Under the pieces are notes generated by a model, which ran no database searches, was not told the DNA's origin, and saw only the letters and a list, made by a program, of their open reading frames with translations. A stretch of DNA of 32,416 bases from Caldisericaceae bacterium (lineage in GTDB: Bacteria; Calditrichota; Calditrichia; Calditrichales; Calditrichaceae): positions 1-32,416 of the forward strand of contig JAGHBR010000127.1 of assembly GCA_021160885.1 (NCBI GenBank), in the 5' to 3' direction. Both the position numbers and the translations under genes were made by a program. Shown here piece after piece: positions 1 to 6,694 of this stretch (within the stretch, counting starts at the first letter, position 1; each line of letters opens with the position of its first letter).

Positions 1-315
1 CGGGGCCCCGGGGTGGGGACCGTTCGGGAAAAGGGGGCCAGTGGTAATGCGTACCGCCTGGCCGGGCTGTACCGTTTCTTTAAACGGAACGCCTGTCCTG
101 CTTTCCCCGCAATTTGGAGTCGTACCGGCAGTTGTTTTAAATCAGAAAAACGCACAGCAAAGCCATCCATGGCACTGTCGGTAAAGCGCGGGGTCGGTTC
201 CACGGCGGTTAAATCCTCCGCCAGCGCTCGCCCGGTAGCTTCTTCTAAATCGAATGTTTCCACACGGCGTTGCGTACTGCCGGAGGAGTTGAACGGCCTG
301 ATCAACGCTAATCAT
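1..315 (-). pseudogene. moeA: MoeA-like molybdopterin molybdotransferase, N-terminal part, frameshifted and cut by the window edge
   Basis: Seen: an ATG at 315 begins MISVDQAVQLL, a typical MoeA start. After a frame change between about 300 and 264 the reading continues as VETFDLEEATGRALAEDL, then SAMDGFAV (about 180-157), matching the MoeA hallmark SAMDGYAV. A second frame change near 90 is needed to read VPFKETVQPGQAVRITTG, matching the next conserved MoeA block. Known of the family: MoeA inserts molybdate into adenylated molybdopterin in the cytoplasm, the last step of molybdenum cofactor synthesis. Odd: no single frame carries these motifs, and the first 25 or so bases are extremely GC-rich. 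Inference: either a decayed gene or poor sequence at an edge. The family call is fairly secure; the gene's state is not. Confidence 0.7.
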
Positions 316-916
316 TTGTTCAATAAAGCGCACTTCGATGGAATGATCACGCGCCAGTTTGGCCATTGGTACAATTTCATCTTCATTCAGGCCGCGTTGC
401 ACCACCATGTTCAATTTTAAAGATATCTGGCTTTTCAGCACCTGTTGCAATCCATTCCAGACTTTGGGAAAACCATTATGACGCGTAATTTTTTTCAAAC
501 TTAACAGGATTTAAAGTGTCCAACGAAATATTAATGCCATTCAGGTGGAAGGCTTCCAGATCAGATAAATAGTCGGCTAACAGCAAGCCATTGGTGGATA
601 AGTGAATCTTTAATTGCGGGCTGAGTTGTCTTAATTCTTGCAAAAAGGGAATTACTCCTTTGCGTATCAACGGTTCGCCTCCGGTGATGCGTACTTTTTT
701 CAGTCTGCTAGCCAGCATCAACTGAACAACACGCAAAATTTCTTCAAAGCGCATGATCTGTTCGTGTGCTAAAAATGGCACGCCTTCAGGCGGCATGCAG
801 TAGCTACACCGCAAATTGCAACGACCTGTAACGGCAATGCGCAGGTAATTTAGAGTCCGACCAAAGGGATCTATTAAAGCAGGAAATTGGGGGCATTTTG
901 TTTTAATATCATTCAT
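316..916 (-). pseudogene. moaA: GTP 3',8-cyclase MoaA, frameshifted and lacking its C-terminal half
   Basis: MoaA is the radical SAM enzyme that starts molybdenum cofactor synthesis from GTP. Seen: the N-terminal frame (916-476) has the [4Fe-4S]/SAM motif CNLRCSYC at residues 33-40, then MPPEG, ITGGEPLIRKG and ISLDTLNP, all typical. The frame then breaks in a run of seven A (sense strand; 489-495 as T). Removing one A restores FEKITRHNG, followed by KLNMVVQRGLNEDEI and VRFIEQ, again typical. The match stops at VRFIEQ, where the MoeA start follows directly, so about 130 residues are missing, including the second iron-sulfur cluster cysteines. The start has an AAGGAG ribosome site only two bases away. 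The family is clear; whether the break is real or an artefact is open. Confidence 0.8.
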
Positions 917-930
917 TGCTCCTTTCTAAA

Positions 931-1033
931 CACGGGAGGCAGAATCGTTTCCGATTCTACCCTACTCTCCAATCCGGAGAGGGGCTTTTAACCCTCGGCC
1001 GCGAGCCATATTCCTATTTTGGAACTTAGGCTC
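931..1033 (-). promoter_or_regulatory. Structured RNA leader of moaA, possible riboswitch
   Basis: The sense (minus) strand just before moaA folds into consecutive helices visible by eye. GAGCC (1033-1029) pairs with GGCTC (1007-1003) around an inner TTCC/GGAA stem. CTCG/CGAG (1005-994) is an alternative partner for the same bases. CTCTCC/GGAGAG (981-965) follows. AGAATCG/CGATTCT (958-941) is closed by a GAAA tetraloop. A CTCC at 936-933 can pair with the GGAG of the moaA ribosome site. Competing helices plus a possible anti-ribosome-site helix look like a regulatory leader. A Moco-type leader is known upstream of moaA in other bacteria, but I cannot confirm a match by eye. Confidence 0.4.
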
Positions 1034-1137
1034 TTTGGCTTGGAGTAGTAGAGTATTTGTGATTAATTTCTATTTTAAAATATTAAATAATTTCACTTTA
1101 AACAACTTTTTTATGATGTTTGTGAACTTCACAATGT

Positions 1138-1917
1138 TTAAGTTTTATCTTTTAATTGTTTAAAGATAGCGGCTTTTATTTGATTAATCTGTTCTTCACT
1201 TAAAGCAGATGCCATCTTTTCTGATGCTTGATTAATTTGTATTGGCTCGCTCTGACATTTGCTAATTGAACCTGCCAGGCCATAGCGACTGCGCAGTTCC
1301 ATCAGTTGCTCGGTCACCTGTTCCGAAAGCACATTAACCCGCCCTAATTGCATGGCATTCCAGATTATGTGGGCCGTATGCTCCAGGGTTTCCATCTTAA
1401 AATAGGCGTTCATCAAATCAGAGCCAAAGGTCAATGCGCCGTGATTGGCAAGTAAAATGGCTTCTGAATGTTTCACATGGGGTCGAATTTTTTGCGGCAC
1501 TTCCTCTGTTGATGGCAGGCCAAATTCCGCAATGGGCACCGAACCTAAAAAAACAACCGCTTCAGGTAGTACGCAACGATCGAGAGAGATGCCGGCCACA
1601 GCAAAACTGGTGGCATAGGGCGGATGGGCATGTACCACGGCCTTGATGTCTGACCTTTGCCTGTAAATTTCTAAGTGCATTTTTACCTCGCTGGATGGCT
1701 TGTGTTTGGCGCTGCGTTCCAGTGGTTTGCCGTTCATATCCACTTTAACAATCATCTCCTCGGTCATAAAGCCTTTGCTCACGCCAGTAGCTGTGGTCAG
1801 AATTACATTATCTGACAGGCGCACCGAAATATTGCCGTCATTGGCAGCCACAAAGCCTTTTTGCCACAAACGTCTGCCGATTTCGATGATTTCTTTCTTT
1901 ATTTGCCAGATTTGCAT
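1138..1917 (-). CDS. Class II aldolase/adducin family protein, L-fuculose-phosphate aldolase-like
   Basis: A 259-residue cytoplasmic enzyme of the zinc-dependent class II aldolase family, which cleaves sugar phosphates retro-aldol fashion or acts as epimerase or dehydratase. Seen: GNIS at 28-31, TTATGVSKG at 41-49, KPSSE with the likely catalytic Glu77, the zinc pair His96 and His98 in HAHPP, and a third zinc ligand His159 in LANHG. The first 215 or so residues cover a whole FucA-like domain; a polar tail of about 45 residues without recognised motif follows. The ATG at 1917 has AAAGGAA directly before it. It stands alone between the flagellar operon and moaA, and gaps on both sides suggest its own promoter. 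The exact substrate (fuculose, rhamnulose, methylthioribulose and so on) cannot be told. Confidence 0.85.
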   Translation of the reverse strand: MQIWQIKKEIIEIGRRLWQKGFVAANDGNISVRLSDNVILTTATGVSKGFMTEEMIVKVDMNGKPLERSAKHKPSSEVKMHLEIYRQRSDIKAVVHAHPPYATSFAVAGISLDRCVLPEAVVFLGSVPIAEFGLPSTEEVPQKIRPHVKHSEAILLANHGALTFGSDLMNAYFKMETLEHTAHIIWNAMQLGRVNVLSEQVTEQLMELRSRYGLAGSISKCQSEPIQINQASEKMASALSEEQINQIKAAIFKQLKDKT

Positions 1918-2085
1918 TTCCTTTTTTTCTCCCCTTTCATGAACGGAAAAACTACTCCATCACCCGTAAAAGTTTAGCAACATTATGGATTAGTCTTCTT
2001 AATTTAAATTTTAAAGTTGAATAAATAAAGAAAAAATTTTAGGCACTGAAACTCTTTAATCCGGTGTGGGTTGTCAGTTGAATTA

Positions 2086-2205
2086 CTATTTACTGAATTT
2101 TAAGGCACGAAGAAAAACAATGCCGGTCAATTCATCAGTGGGCCCCCCATAATCAATGTTTAGCCCCGCTGTGAAAGAATGAAAAAACAAATTTGCAGGT
2201 TCCAC
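2086..2205 (-). other. Short ORF or gene remnant in the fliO-aldolase gap
   Basis: The 318-base gap 1918-2235 contains one stretch that reads like protein: a 39-residue frame from a GTG at 2205 to TAG at 2088-2086, with FTAGLNIDYGGPTDELTGI and an end in RALKFSK. The residue mix resembles the C-terminal end of a larger protein rather than random translation, but there is no good ribosome site and I recognise no family. It overlaps the candidate fliO terminator hairpin, which argues against active translation. The rest of the gap is AT-rich and must hold the aldolase promoter, which I could not pin down. Confidence 0.25.
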
Positions 2206-2209
2206 CTGC
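2195..2209 (-). terminator. Candidate terminator after fliO
   Basis: On the minus strand GCAGGT, loop GGA, ACCTGC forms a perfect six-base-pair hairpin 26 bases beyond the fliO stop. It is followed by AAATTTG and then six T. The T run is seven bases from the stem, so it is not a textbook terminator, but position and orientation fit the end of the flagellar operon. Confidence 0.45.
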
Positions 2210-2235
2210 TCATGACAACTTAAGTTTTAAGGCGC

Positions 2236-2724
2236 TTATTTCCCCTTACGCAGCTTTTCTAAAAAATTTCCAAAGGCAGGCAGGCTTGAAGGTATGCCGG
2301 ACTGTAGTTCCTGTTCACTTACAGGCCCTAATTTGTCAACCAGGTTAATGGCATGATCTGTCACACCCAACAAATATTTAGTTCCATTAATCGCCACAAT
2401 CCACAGGCTATGTTTTGAAGTCAGGTAATTTTTACTTAAAACAAGAATTTGTTCTTTTTTGTGTGGATTATTTCCGTATTGAAATTTTCGCATCAGACGC
2501 AGTGCAAAATAAAAAATCACCAGCAACGCAAATGTAAGTATCAACAGTTTAATGTAATGCCCGGTTAAGGAAGGCGTTTGATTAAACTGTTGCGCACACT
2601 GCCAAGAAGAATCGGACATTTGCGCGCTGGTGTCAGATAAAGCAGAATGCGTTTGTGCTGCACCCAAAGACACAAACGTAGCCATTAAACAAACAACCAA
2701 ATACAATTTCTGATAAGACAACAC
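2236..2724 (-). CDS. fliO: Flagellar export apparatus assembly protein FliO
   Basis: FliO is a small membrane protein that helps assemble the FliP-FliQ-FliR export gate of the flagellar type III system. Seen (numbered from the GTG at 2724): a hydrophobic N-terminal segment at about 5-23 ending in GAAQ, like a signal peptide or first anchor; a polar stretch; one strong membrane span near 58-78 (LLILTFALLVIFYFALRL); then a cytoplasmic domain with QILVLSKNYLTSKHSLWIV, typical of FliO. About 162 residues. Start: the frame opens at TTG 2736, but a GAGGAG lies between that TTG and GTG 2724 or TTG 2721, so one of the latter two is likelier. It is the last gene of the flagellar operon, 25 bases after fliN. 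fliPQR and flhB do not follow, which is unusual. Confidence 0.8.
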   Translation of the reverse strand: MLSYQKLYLVVCLMATFVSLGAAQTHSALSDTSAQMSDSSWQCAQQFNQTPSLTGHYIKLLILTFALLVIFYFALRLMRKFQYGNNPHKKEQILVLSKNYLTSKHSLWIVAINGTKYLLGVTDHAINLVDKLGPVSEQELQSGIPSSLPAFGNFLEKLRKGK

Positions 2725-2749
2725 CCAACTCCTCAATATGATCGATGTT

Positions 2750-3649
2750 TCAGGCCAAAGTTTTCAATCGTTCTTTTGGACTCATCAACTGAGTGATGCG
2801 AACCCCAAATTTATCATCAATAACAACCACTTCACCTTCGGCAAACTTACGCCCATTTACTAAAATATCAAGTGGTTCGCCGGCCGATTTATTGAATTCG
2901 ATGATGGACCCCTTGCCCATCTTTAACAGTTCCGAAACCAGGATAGACTTACGATCCAATTCCACAGAAATTTCAAGATTAACATCTAAAAGCATTTCAA
3001 TATTGGGATTATTCTCGTAAACCTGTCCATTTCCACCTAAAGAGCCGAACTCTACCGGTTCTACCTGTACCTGATCCATTTCTTCTCCAACTGAAGGTTC
3101 TTCTTCCTGTCCCACAACCCAGGTATCGCTCCAAACCATATGTTGAATTTCAAAAGATTCGCTTTCTGAATCCAGCTTAAATTTTCCTTCAGCTACGTAA
3201 AAGCCATTAGCCCCCTGGTAAACATCTTTAGGCGATTCTGCCAGGCCGACCTGTACATTATCTACATGAAATCTTGAGCTGTCATCCGGAATGGCCATGC
3301 GGGCCTGGCCTAAAATTTGGTTAAAAATTTCTTTCAGACCATCCAGATGATTTTGGTCCACTTCTTCAGCCGGATCTTCACTAATCATCCAGGCATACGA
3401 GAGTAAAACAAAATTATCAGGAAAGAGAATCAAATGATGTAAGGAATGATTTCCCTTACCAGACTGGAACATCAGAGCAATTTTAGGGAAATCTATTCTG
3501 GACAGGCTTTGATTAATGTCATCACTTATTTGTACCTCTTCAACAATCATTACAGGACGCTGAAAAAGGTCAGACAGGCTTTTGGTCAAAACCTGCCGTA
3601 ACTCCTCTACCTGCTCTTTGTACTTTAAAATTAATTGATTCTCATTCAT
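2750..3649 (-). CDS. fliN: Flagellar motor switch protein FliN, long FliY-like form
   Basis: Part of the cytoplasmic C-ring that sets rotation direction and helps dock export cargo. Seen: 299 residues, about twice a plain FliN. The C-terminal SpoA/FliN domain lies at about 218-295 (NLEISVELDRKSILVSELL, then GEPLDILVNGRKFAEGEVV). The N-terminal 190 residues look like a CheC/FliY-type domain with LKEIFNQILGQ (Glu107, Asn110), the ExxN signature of CheY-P phosphatases. The Pro usually about 22 residues later is not at its place, and only one such motif is present where FliY commonly has two. An acidic linker (185-205) joins the domains. The ATG overlaps the fliM stop by eight bases and has GGAG upstream. 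Phosphatase activity is inferred, not certain; the switch role is secure. Confidence 0.88.
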   Translation of the reverse strand: MNENQLILKYKEQVEELRQVLTKSLSDLFQRPVMIVEEVQISDDINQSLSRIDFPKIALMFQSGKGNHSLHHLILFPDNFVLLSYAWMISEDPAEEVDQNHLDGLKEIFNQILGQARMAIPDDSSRFHVDNVQVGLAESPKDVYQGANGFYVAEGKFKLDSESESFEIQHMVWSDTWVVGQEEEPSVGEEMDQVQVEPVEFGSLGGNGQVYENNPNIEMLLDVNLEISVELDRKSILVSELLKMGKGSIIEFNKSAGEPLDILVNGRKFAEGEVVVIDDKFGVRITQLMSPKERLKTLA

Positions 3650-4622
3650 CTTTTTCTCCTTTTACTATGGAATCTATTCGTACAGCCAGGCGCTTTTTAC
3701 GCAAACCAACCACACCATTAAAAGCGTGTTTATTATTTATTAATACGGGTAATAAGGCATCCGTCCGGTTTTCGAGCAAAATCACATCCCCCAATTGTAA
3801 TTCCAAAAAATCCCTGATCGAAAGGTGGGTTTTGCCCAACAAAACACTTAAATCAACCGGGGTGTGGTACAAATTTTCCTGGATTACAATTTTTTCTTCG
3901 GTGGTGGCTTCCTTGTTTCCAAACAGAATCTTTTCCTGCACATCAGGTGAAGATATTATGCTTGATACCCACATGTAGGGATAACAAATATTCATCAGGG
4001 TTGAATGGCCATGGATTTTAATTTCAAACGAAACCACAATCACCGGTTCTGAAGAAGGAACAATTTGAACAAACTCTGGATTGCTTTCATATCGTTCCGT
4101 TGAAGCGTCAAAGTGGGTGACAATTTCCCAATTTTTAACCACTTCCTCTAACAATCGGTCGATCACACGTTTCATTACTTTTTGTTCTATTACCGAAATA
4201 GGTCTGGCCTCATTTACCGGAGTGCCTGGTCCACCGAACAATCTTTCTACAATAAAGATGGCCAGCTGCGAATTCATTTCCAGTACAAATGGCGATGAGG
4301 GGTTTTCTGTTTTACACACATAAATGCAACTGGGCGGAGCAATAGACATTACAAACTCGGAATACATTATCTGATCAATGGCCAGCAAATTCATTTCCAC
4401 AATCATTCGCAGTTGTGCCGAGAGGAATACGCCAAAATTTCGGGCAAGTCCTTCATGAATGGTTTCTAACAAACGTAATTGTTCTTTGGAAACCAGATTA
4501 GGATGTTTAAAATCGTAAACGGTTACCTTTTGCTTGCCCTTATCTTCTTCCTCAAAAGAGGATTCAGTGCTAACATTGGCTAAAAGCGCATCAATTTCTT
4601 CCTGAGACAGGATCTTGGCCAT
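3642..4622 (-). CDS. fliM: Flagellar motor switch protein FliM
   Basis: FliM forms the middle of the C-ring and receives phosphorylated CheY. Seen: 326 residues, the family's usual length. The N-terminal peptide ILSQEEIDALL (4-14) is the classic CheY-P docking motif. The central CheC-like region contains FVMSIAPPS and FGGPGTPV, and the C-terminal SpoA domain (about 250-320) ends in GVVGLRKKRLAVRI. The intact docking peptide, together with the DWNMP-type CheY at 26267-25887, argues for canonical switch control. It starts 12 bases after the fliL stop with GGAAAGCC upstream and overlaps fliN by eight bases, so the two switch proteins are probably translationally coupled. Confidence 0.95.
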   Translation of the reverse strand: MAKILSQEEIDALLANVSTESSFEEEDKGKQKVTVYDFKHPNLVSKEQLRLLETIHEGLARNFGVFLSAQLRMIVEMNLLAIDQIMYSEFVMSIAPPSCIYVCKTENPSSPFVLEMNSQLAIFIVERLFGGPGTPVNEARPISVIEQKVMKRVIDRLLEEVVKNWEIVTHFDASTERYESNPEFVQIVPSSEPVIVVSFEIKIHGHSTLMNICYPYMWVSSIISSPDVQEKILFGNKEATTEEKIVIQENLYHTPVDLSVLLGKTHLSIRDFLELQLGDVILLENRTDALLPVLINNKHAFNGVVGLRKKRLAVRIDSIVKGEKDE

Positions 4623-4634
4623 TGGCTTTCCTAC

Positions 4635-5120
4635 CTATTCTAAAACAAATCTTGTAAAATAAAGGTTTTGCACCAGAGGTTTTCCCAAAATTTTATTAAC
4701 CTGGTCAATCATTTCCTTTTTCATTAACTCGATATCTAATTTTACCGTCAATTCTTCAATTGTTTTTGAACGTAAATACAGAATATAAGAATCAACAATT
4801 TTAGGTTTAAACTTTTCGATTTCCTTTTTTGCATCTTCATCGGGTACTTCAAGCGCCACTTCAAAAACGGCGTAACGTCTGCCATAACTTCCTTTGGGAT
4901 TTATGGTTAAATTGTCAATAGTAACCAAAATGCCCGGTTCTTTTGACTCAGTTTTGGCAATTTCTTCTTTAGTAGAATTATTACTTGAAGCCGGACTAAA
5001 CCTTGGTAAAATTAAAAAATAAACCAGCACCACAGCTAACAGAATTTGGACAAAAAACAAAGAAATGATTAACCCCCATTTGGTTGGATTTTTGGCTTCT
5101 GGTGCTTTTTCTTCTGCCAT
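4635..5120 (-). CDS. fliL: Flagellar basal body-associated protein FliL
   Basis: FliL is a single-span inner membrane protein around the stator that supports torque generation. Seen: a short charged cytoplasmic start, one membrane span at about 16-37 (LIISLFFVQILLAVVLVYFL), a polar linker, then a periplasmic FliL domain with VTIDNLTINPKG and YAVFEVALEVPD, ending in the typical LYFTRFVLE. About 161 residues. The frame also opens at a GTG three codons earlier (5129), but GAAAGGG sits eight bases before the ATG at 5120 and touches the GTG, so the ATG is preferred. It lies between motB and fliM, fitting its role as stator partner. Confidence 0.92.
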   Translation of the reverse strand: MAEEKAPEAKNPTKWGLIISLFFVQILLAVVLVYFLILPRFSPASSNNSTKEEIAKTESKEPGILVTIDNLTINPKGSYGRRYAVFEVALEVPDEDAKKEIEKFKPKIVDSYILYLRSKTIEELTVKLDIELMKKEMIDQVNKILGKPLVQNLYFTRFVLE

Positions 5121-5137
5121 CTTGCTCACCCTTTCTT

Positions 5138-5830
5138 TTATTCATTAAACCTGATATAAATTTCAACGCGTCTGTTTTTGGCCCTGTTTTCCGGTGTAGT
5201 ATTGGGCACAAGCGGACGATATTCTCCGTACCCCACAGCTGCCAACCTTGAAGCGTCAATACCTTGGACGTAATGTAGATAGCGCACCACGCTTAAGGCC
5301 CTGGCCGCAGAGAGTTCCCAGTTGCTTGGATATTTTGCTGTATGGATGGGCACATTGTCGGTATGTCCCTCCACAAAAATTTGTTTAAAATCATCTTTCA
5401 CTACCTCGGCAACAGCCTTTAAAATAGGAAAGGCCGCAGGCTTTAATTCTGCCTTGCCCGGATCGAACAGAATATTATCTCCCAAACGAATATGAATTCC
5501 TGTGCCATCCATCTCCAGAGCAATTTGTGAAGCCATTTCTTCATTGGCCATCAATTCTTTTAATTTCCCAAACTTCTTTTCAACCTGTTCTTTTAAATCT
5601 TGCCTGCCCTGATTACTTGTCTGAATTTCATTGGTAATTGTATTTCTCATATTGTCCAGAATACCCAAAGCACCTTTCATGGAGCTAACCGCTCCTTTAA
5701 ACTTTTCCAGTTCAATGGTAGAATATGAAAGAATCATGATAAAAAATACCATTAATAAAGTTACCATATCGCTAAAAGTCGTCATCCATGCCGGCGCGCC
5801 CTTTTTGGGAGCATCTTCTTTTTTCTTCAT
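5138..5830 (-). CDS. motB: Flagellar motor stator protein MotB
   Basis: MotB anchors the stator to peptidoglycan and forms the ion channel with MotA. Seen (from ATG 5830): basic N-terminus, a single membrane span with the channel aspartate in FSDMVTLLMVFF (Asp21), a plug/linker region, and a C-terminal OmpA-like domain with FVEGHTDNVPI, NWELSAARALSVV and NRRVEIYIR. About 230 residues. The frame can be read from a TTG at 5848 inside the motA end, but ATG 5830 follows GCAGGATC and gives the usual MKKK start. It starts eight bases after the motA stop. Whether protons or sodium drive the motor cannot be decided by eye. Confidence 0.93.
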   Translation of the reverse strand: MKKKEDAPKKGAPAWMTTFSDMVTLLMVFFIMILSYSTIELEKFKGAVSSMKGALGILDNMRNTITNEIQTSNQGRQDLKEQVEKKFGKLKELMANEEMASQIALEMDGTGIHIRLGDNILFDPGKAELKPAAFPILKAVAEVVKDDFKQIFVEGHTDNVPIHTAKYPSNWELSAARALSVVRYLHYVQGIDASRLAAVGYGEYRPLVPNTTPENRAKNRRVEIYIRFNE

Positions 5831-5837
5831 GATCCTG

Positions 5838-6599
5838 CTACTCTTCAAAAATTCTTTGTTTTGGTGATAAAAAGTTCATCAGTTTGCGTTGAATAGTATT
5901 CGGATGTTCGCCAAATTGAATGGACAAAACGCCTTCAATAATCATTTCTTTAATCAACACCTCTTCTTCGGATCTGTTTTTTAATTTGCCCGCCAAAGGT
6001 ATAAAGACCAGGTTGGCCGCCAGAGCTCCGTAAAAAGTGGTAATCAAAGCGACAGCCATACCACCGCCAATTTGAGACGGATCATTCAAATTTTGCAACA
6101 TACCAATCAAACCGATCAGGGTACCAATCATTCCAAAAGCAGGGGCGTACTCCCCGAAGGCCGAGAAAATTTCCTGGCCTCTTTTGTGGCGTTCCATAAG
6201 GTAAGAAAGTTCTGTTTCCATGATACTACGAATCAGCTCCGGTTCTGTGCCATCCACTACCATTTCCATTCCGGAACGCAAGAAAGGGTCTTCGATTTGA
6301 CTTACCTCTTTATCTATAGCCAGTAAACCTTCTTTACGTGCTTTTTTAGAAAGCTCTACAATCTGGTTAATAAGCGCCACATTATCCGTCTTTTCGCTAA
6401 AAAAGGCTTTGCGAACAACATTAATTACACCAAGCACTTCTTTCAGCTGAAAGCTGATCAGAGTAGCTGCCGTTGCCCCGCCAAAAACGACCATCATCGA
6501 CGGCACATGGATAAAAATGGCGGCACTACCTCCCATAATAATGGTCAGCACAACCAGGGTTACGCCCGAAATAATTCCGATTATGGTTGCTAGATCCAC
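5838..6599 (-). CDS. motA: Flagellar motor stator protein MotA
   Basis: Inner membrane stator subunit that couples ion flow to rotor movement through FliG. Seen: 253 residues, PomA/MotP-like in length, with four membrane spans: two near the N-terminus (TIIGIISGVTLVVLTIIMGG and the MMVVFGGATAATLI region) and two near YAPAFGMIGTLIGLIGML and TTFYGALAANLVFIPLAG. The cytoplasmic loop carries LMERHKRGQEIF just before the third span. The start is GTG at 6599, with GAGAGGG six bases upstream. A perfect 11-base-pair hairpin separates it from flgE, so stator genes may be partly uncoupled from the upstream operon. Confidence 0.94.
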   Translation of the reverse strand: MDLATIIGIISGVTLVVLTIIMGGSAAIFIHVPSMMVVFGGATAATLISFQLKEVLGVINVVRKAFFSEKTDNVALINQIVELSKKARKEGLLAIDKEVSQIEDPFLRSGMEMVVDGTEPELIRSIMETELSYLMERHKRGQEIFSAFGEYAPAFGMIGTLIGLIGMLQNLNDPSQIGGGMAVALITTFYGALAANLVFIPLAGKLKNRSEEEVLIKEMIIEGVLSIQFGEHPNTIQRKLMNFLSPKQRIFEE

Positions 6600-6653
6600 T
6601 TTTTACCCTCTCTAACTTTTCATTCCCCAACCTCAGGTAATAAGGTGAGTAAA

Positions 6654-6680
6654 GCAGATCGGGTTATCGACCCGATCTGC
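6654..6680 (-). terminator. Perfect 11-bp hairpin between flgE and motA
   Basis: GCAGATCGGGT and ACCCGATCTGC pair perfectly around a five-base loop, 14 bases beyond the flgE stop. On the sense strand the stem is followed by TTTACT, a weak T tract. It could act as a partial terminator (attenuator) after flgE, or as an mRNA-stabilising 3' hairpin that sets the ratio of hook to stator protein. Confidence 0.6.
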
Positions 6681-6694
6681 CAAATCTTAAAAGG

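Noticed and set aside
13..420. Plus-strand open frame of 135 codons at the window start
   Set aside because: It is the complement of moaA/moeA, whose conserved motifs are on the minus strand.
1120..1134. TTGTGAA-C-TTCACAA palindrome just after the aldolase stop, resembling a CRP site or terminator
   Set aside because: The half-sites are three bases apart, not six as in CRP sites, and no T tract follows on either strand. It may be chance.
6664..6690. Possible sigma-28 promoter before motA (TAAG, then TCGATAA)
   Set aside because: Spacing is one base short of the FliA consensus, the -35 half is imperfect, and the -10 half lies in the loop of a perfect hairpin.
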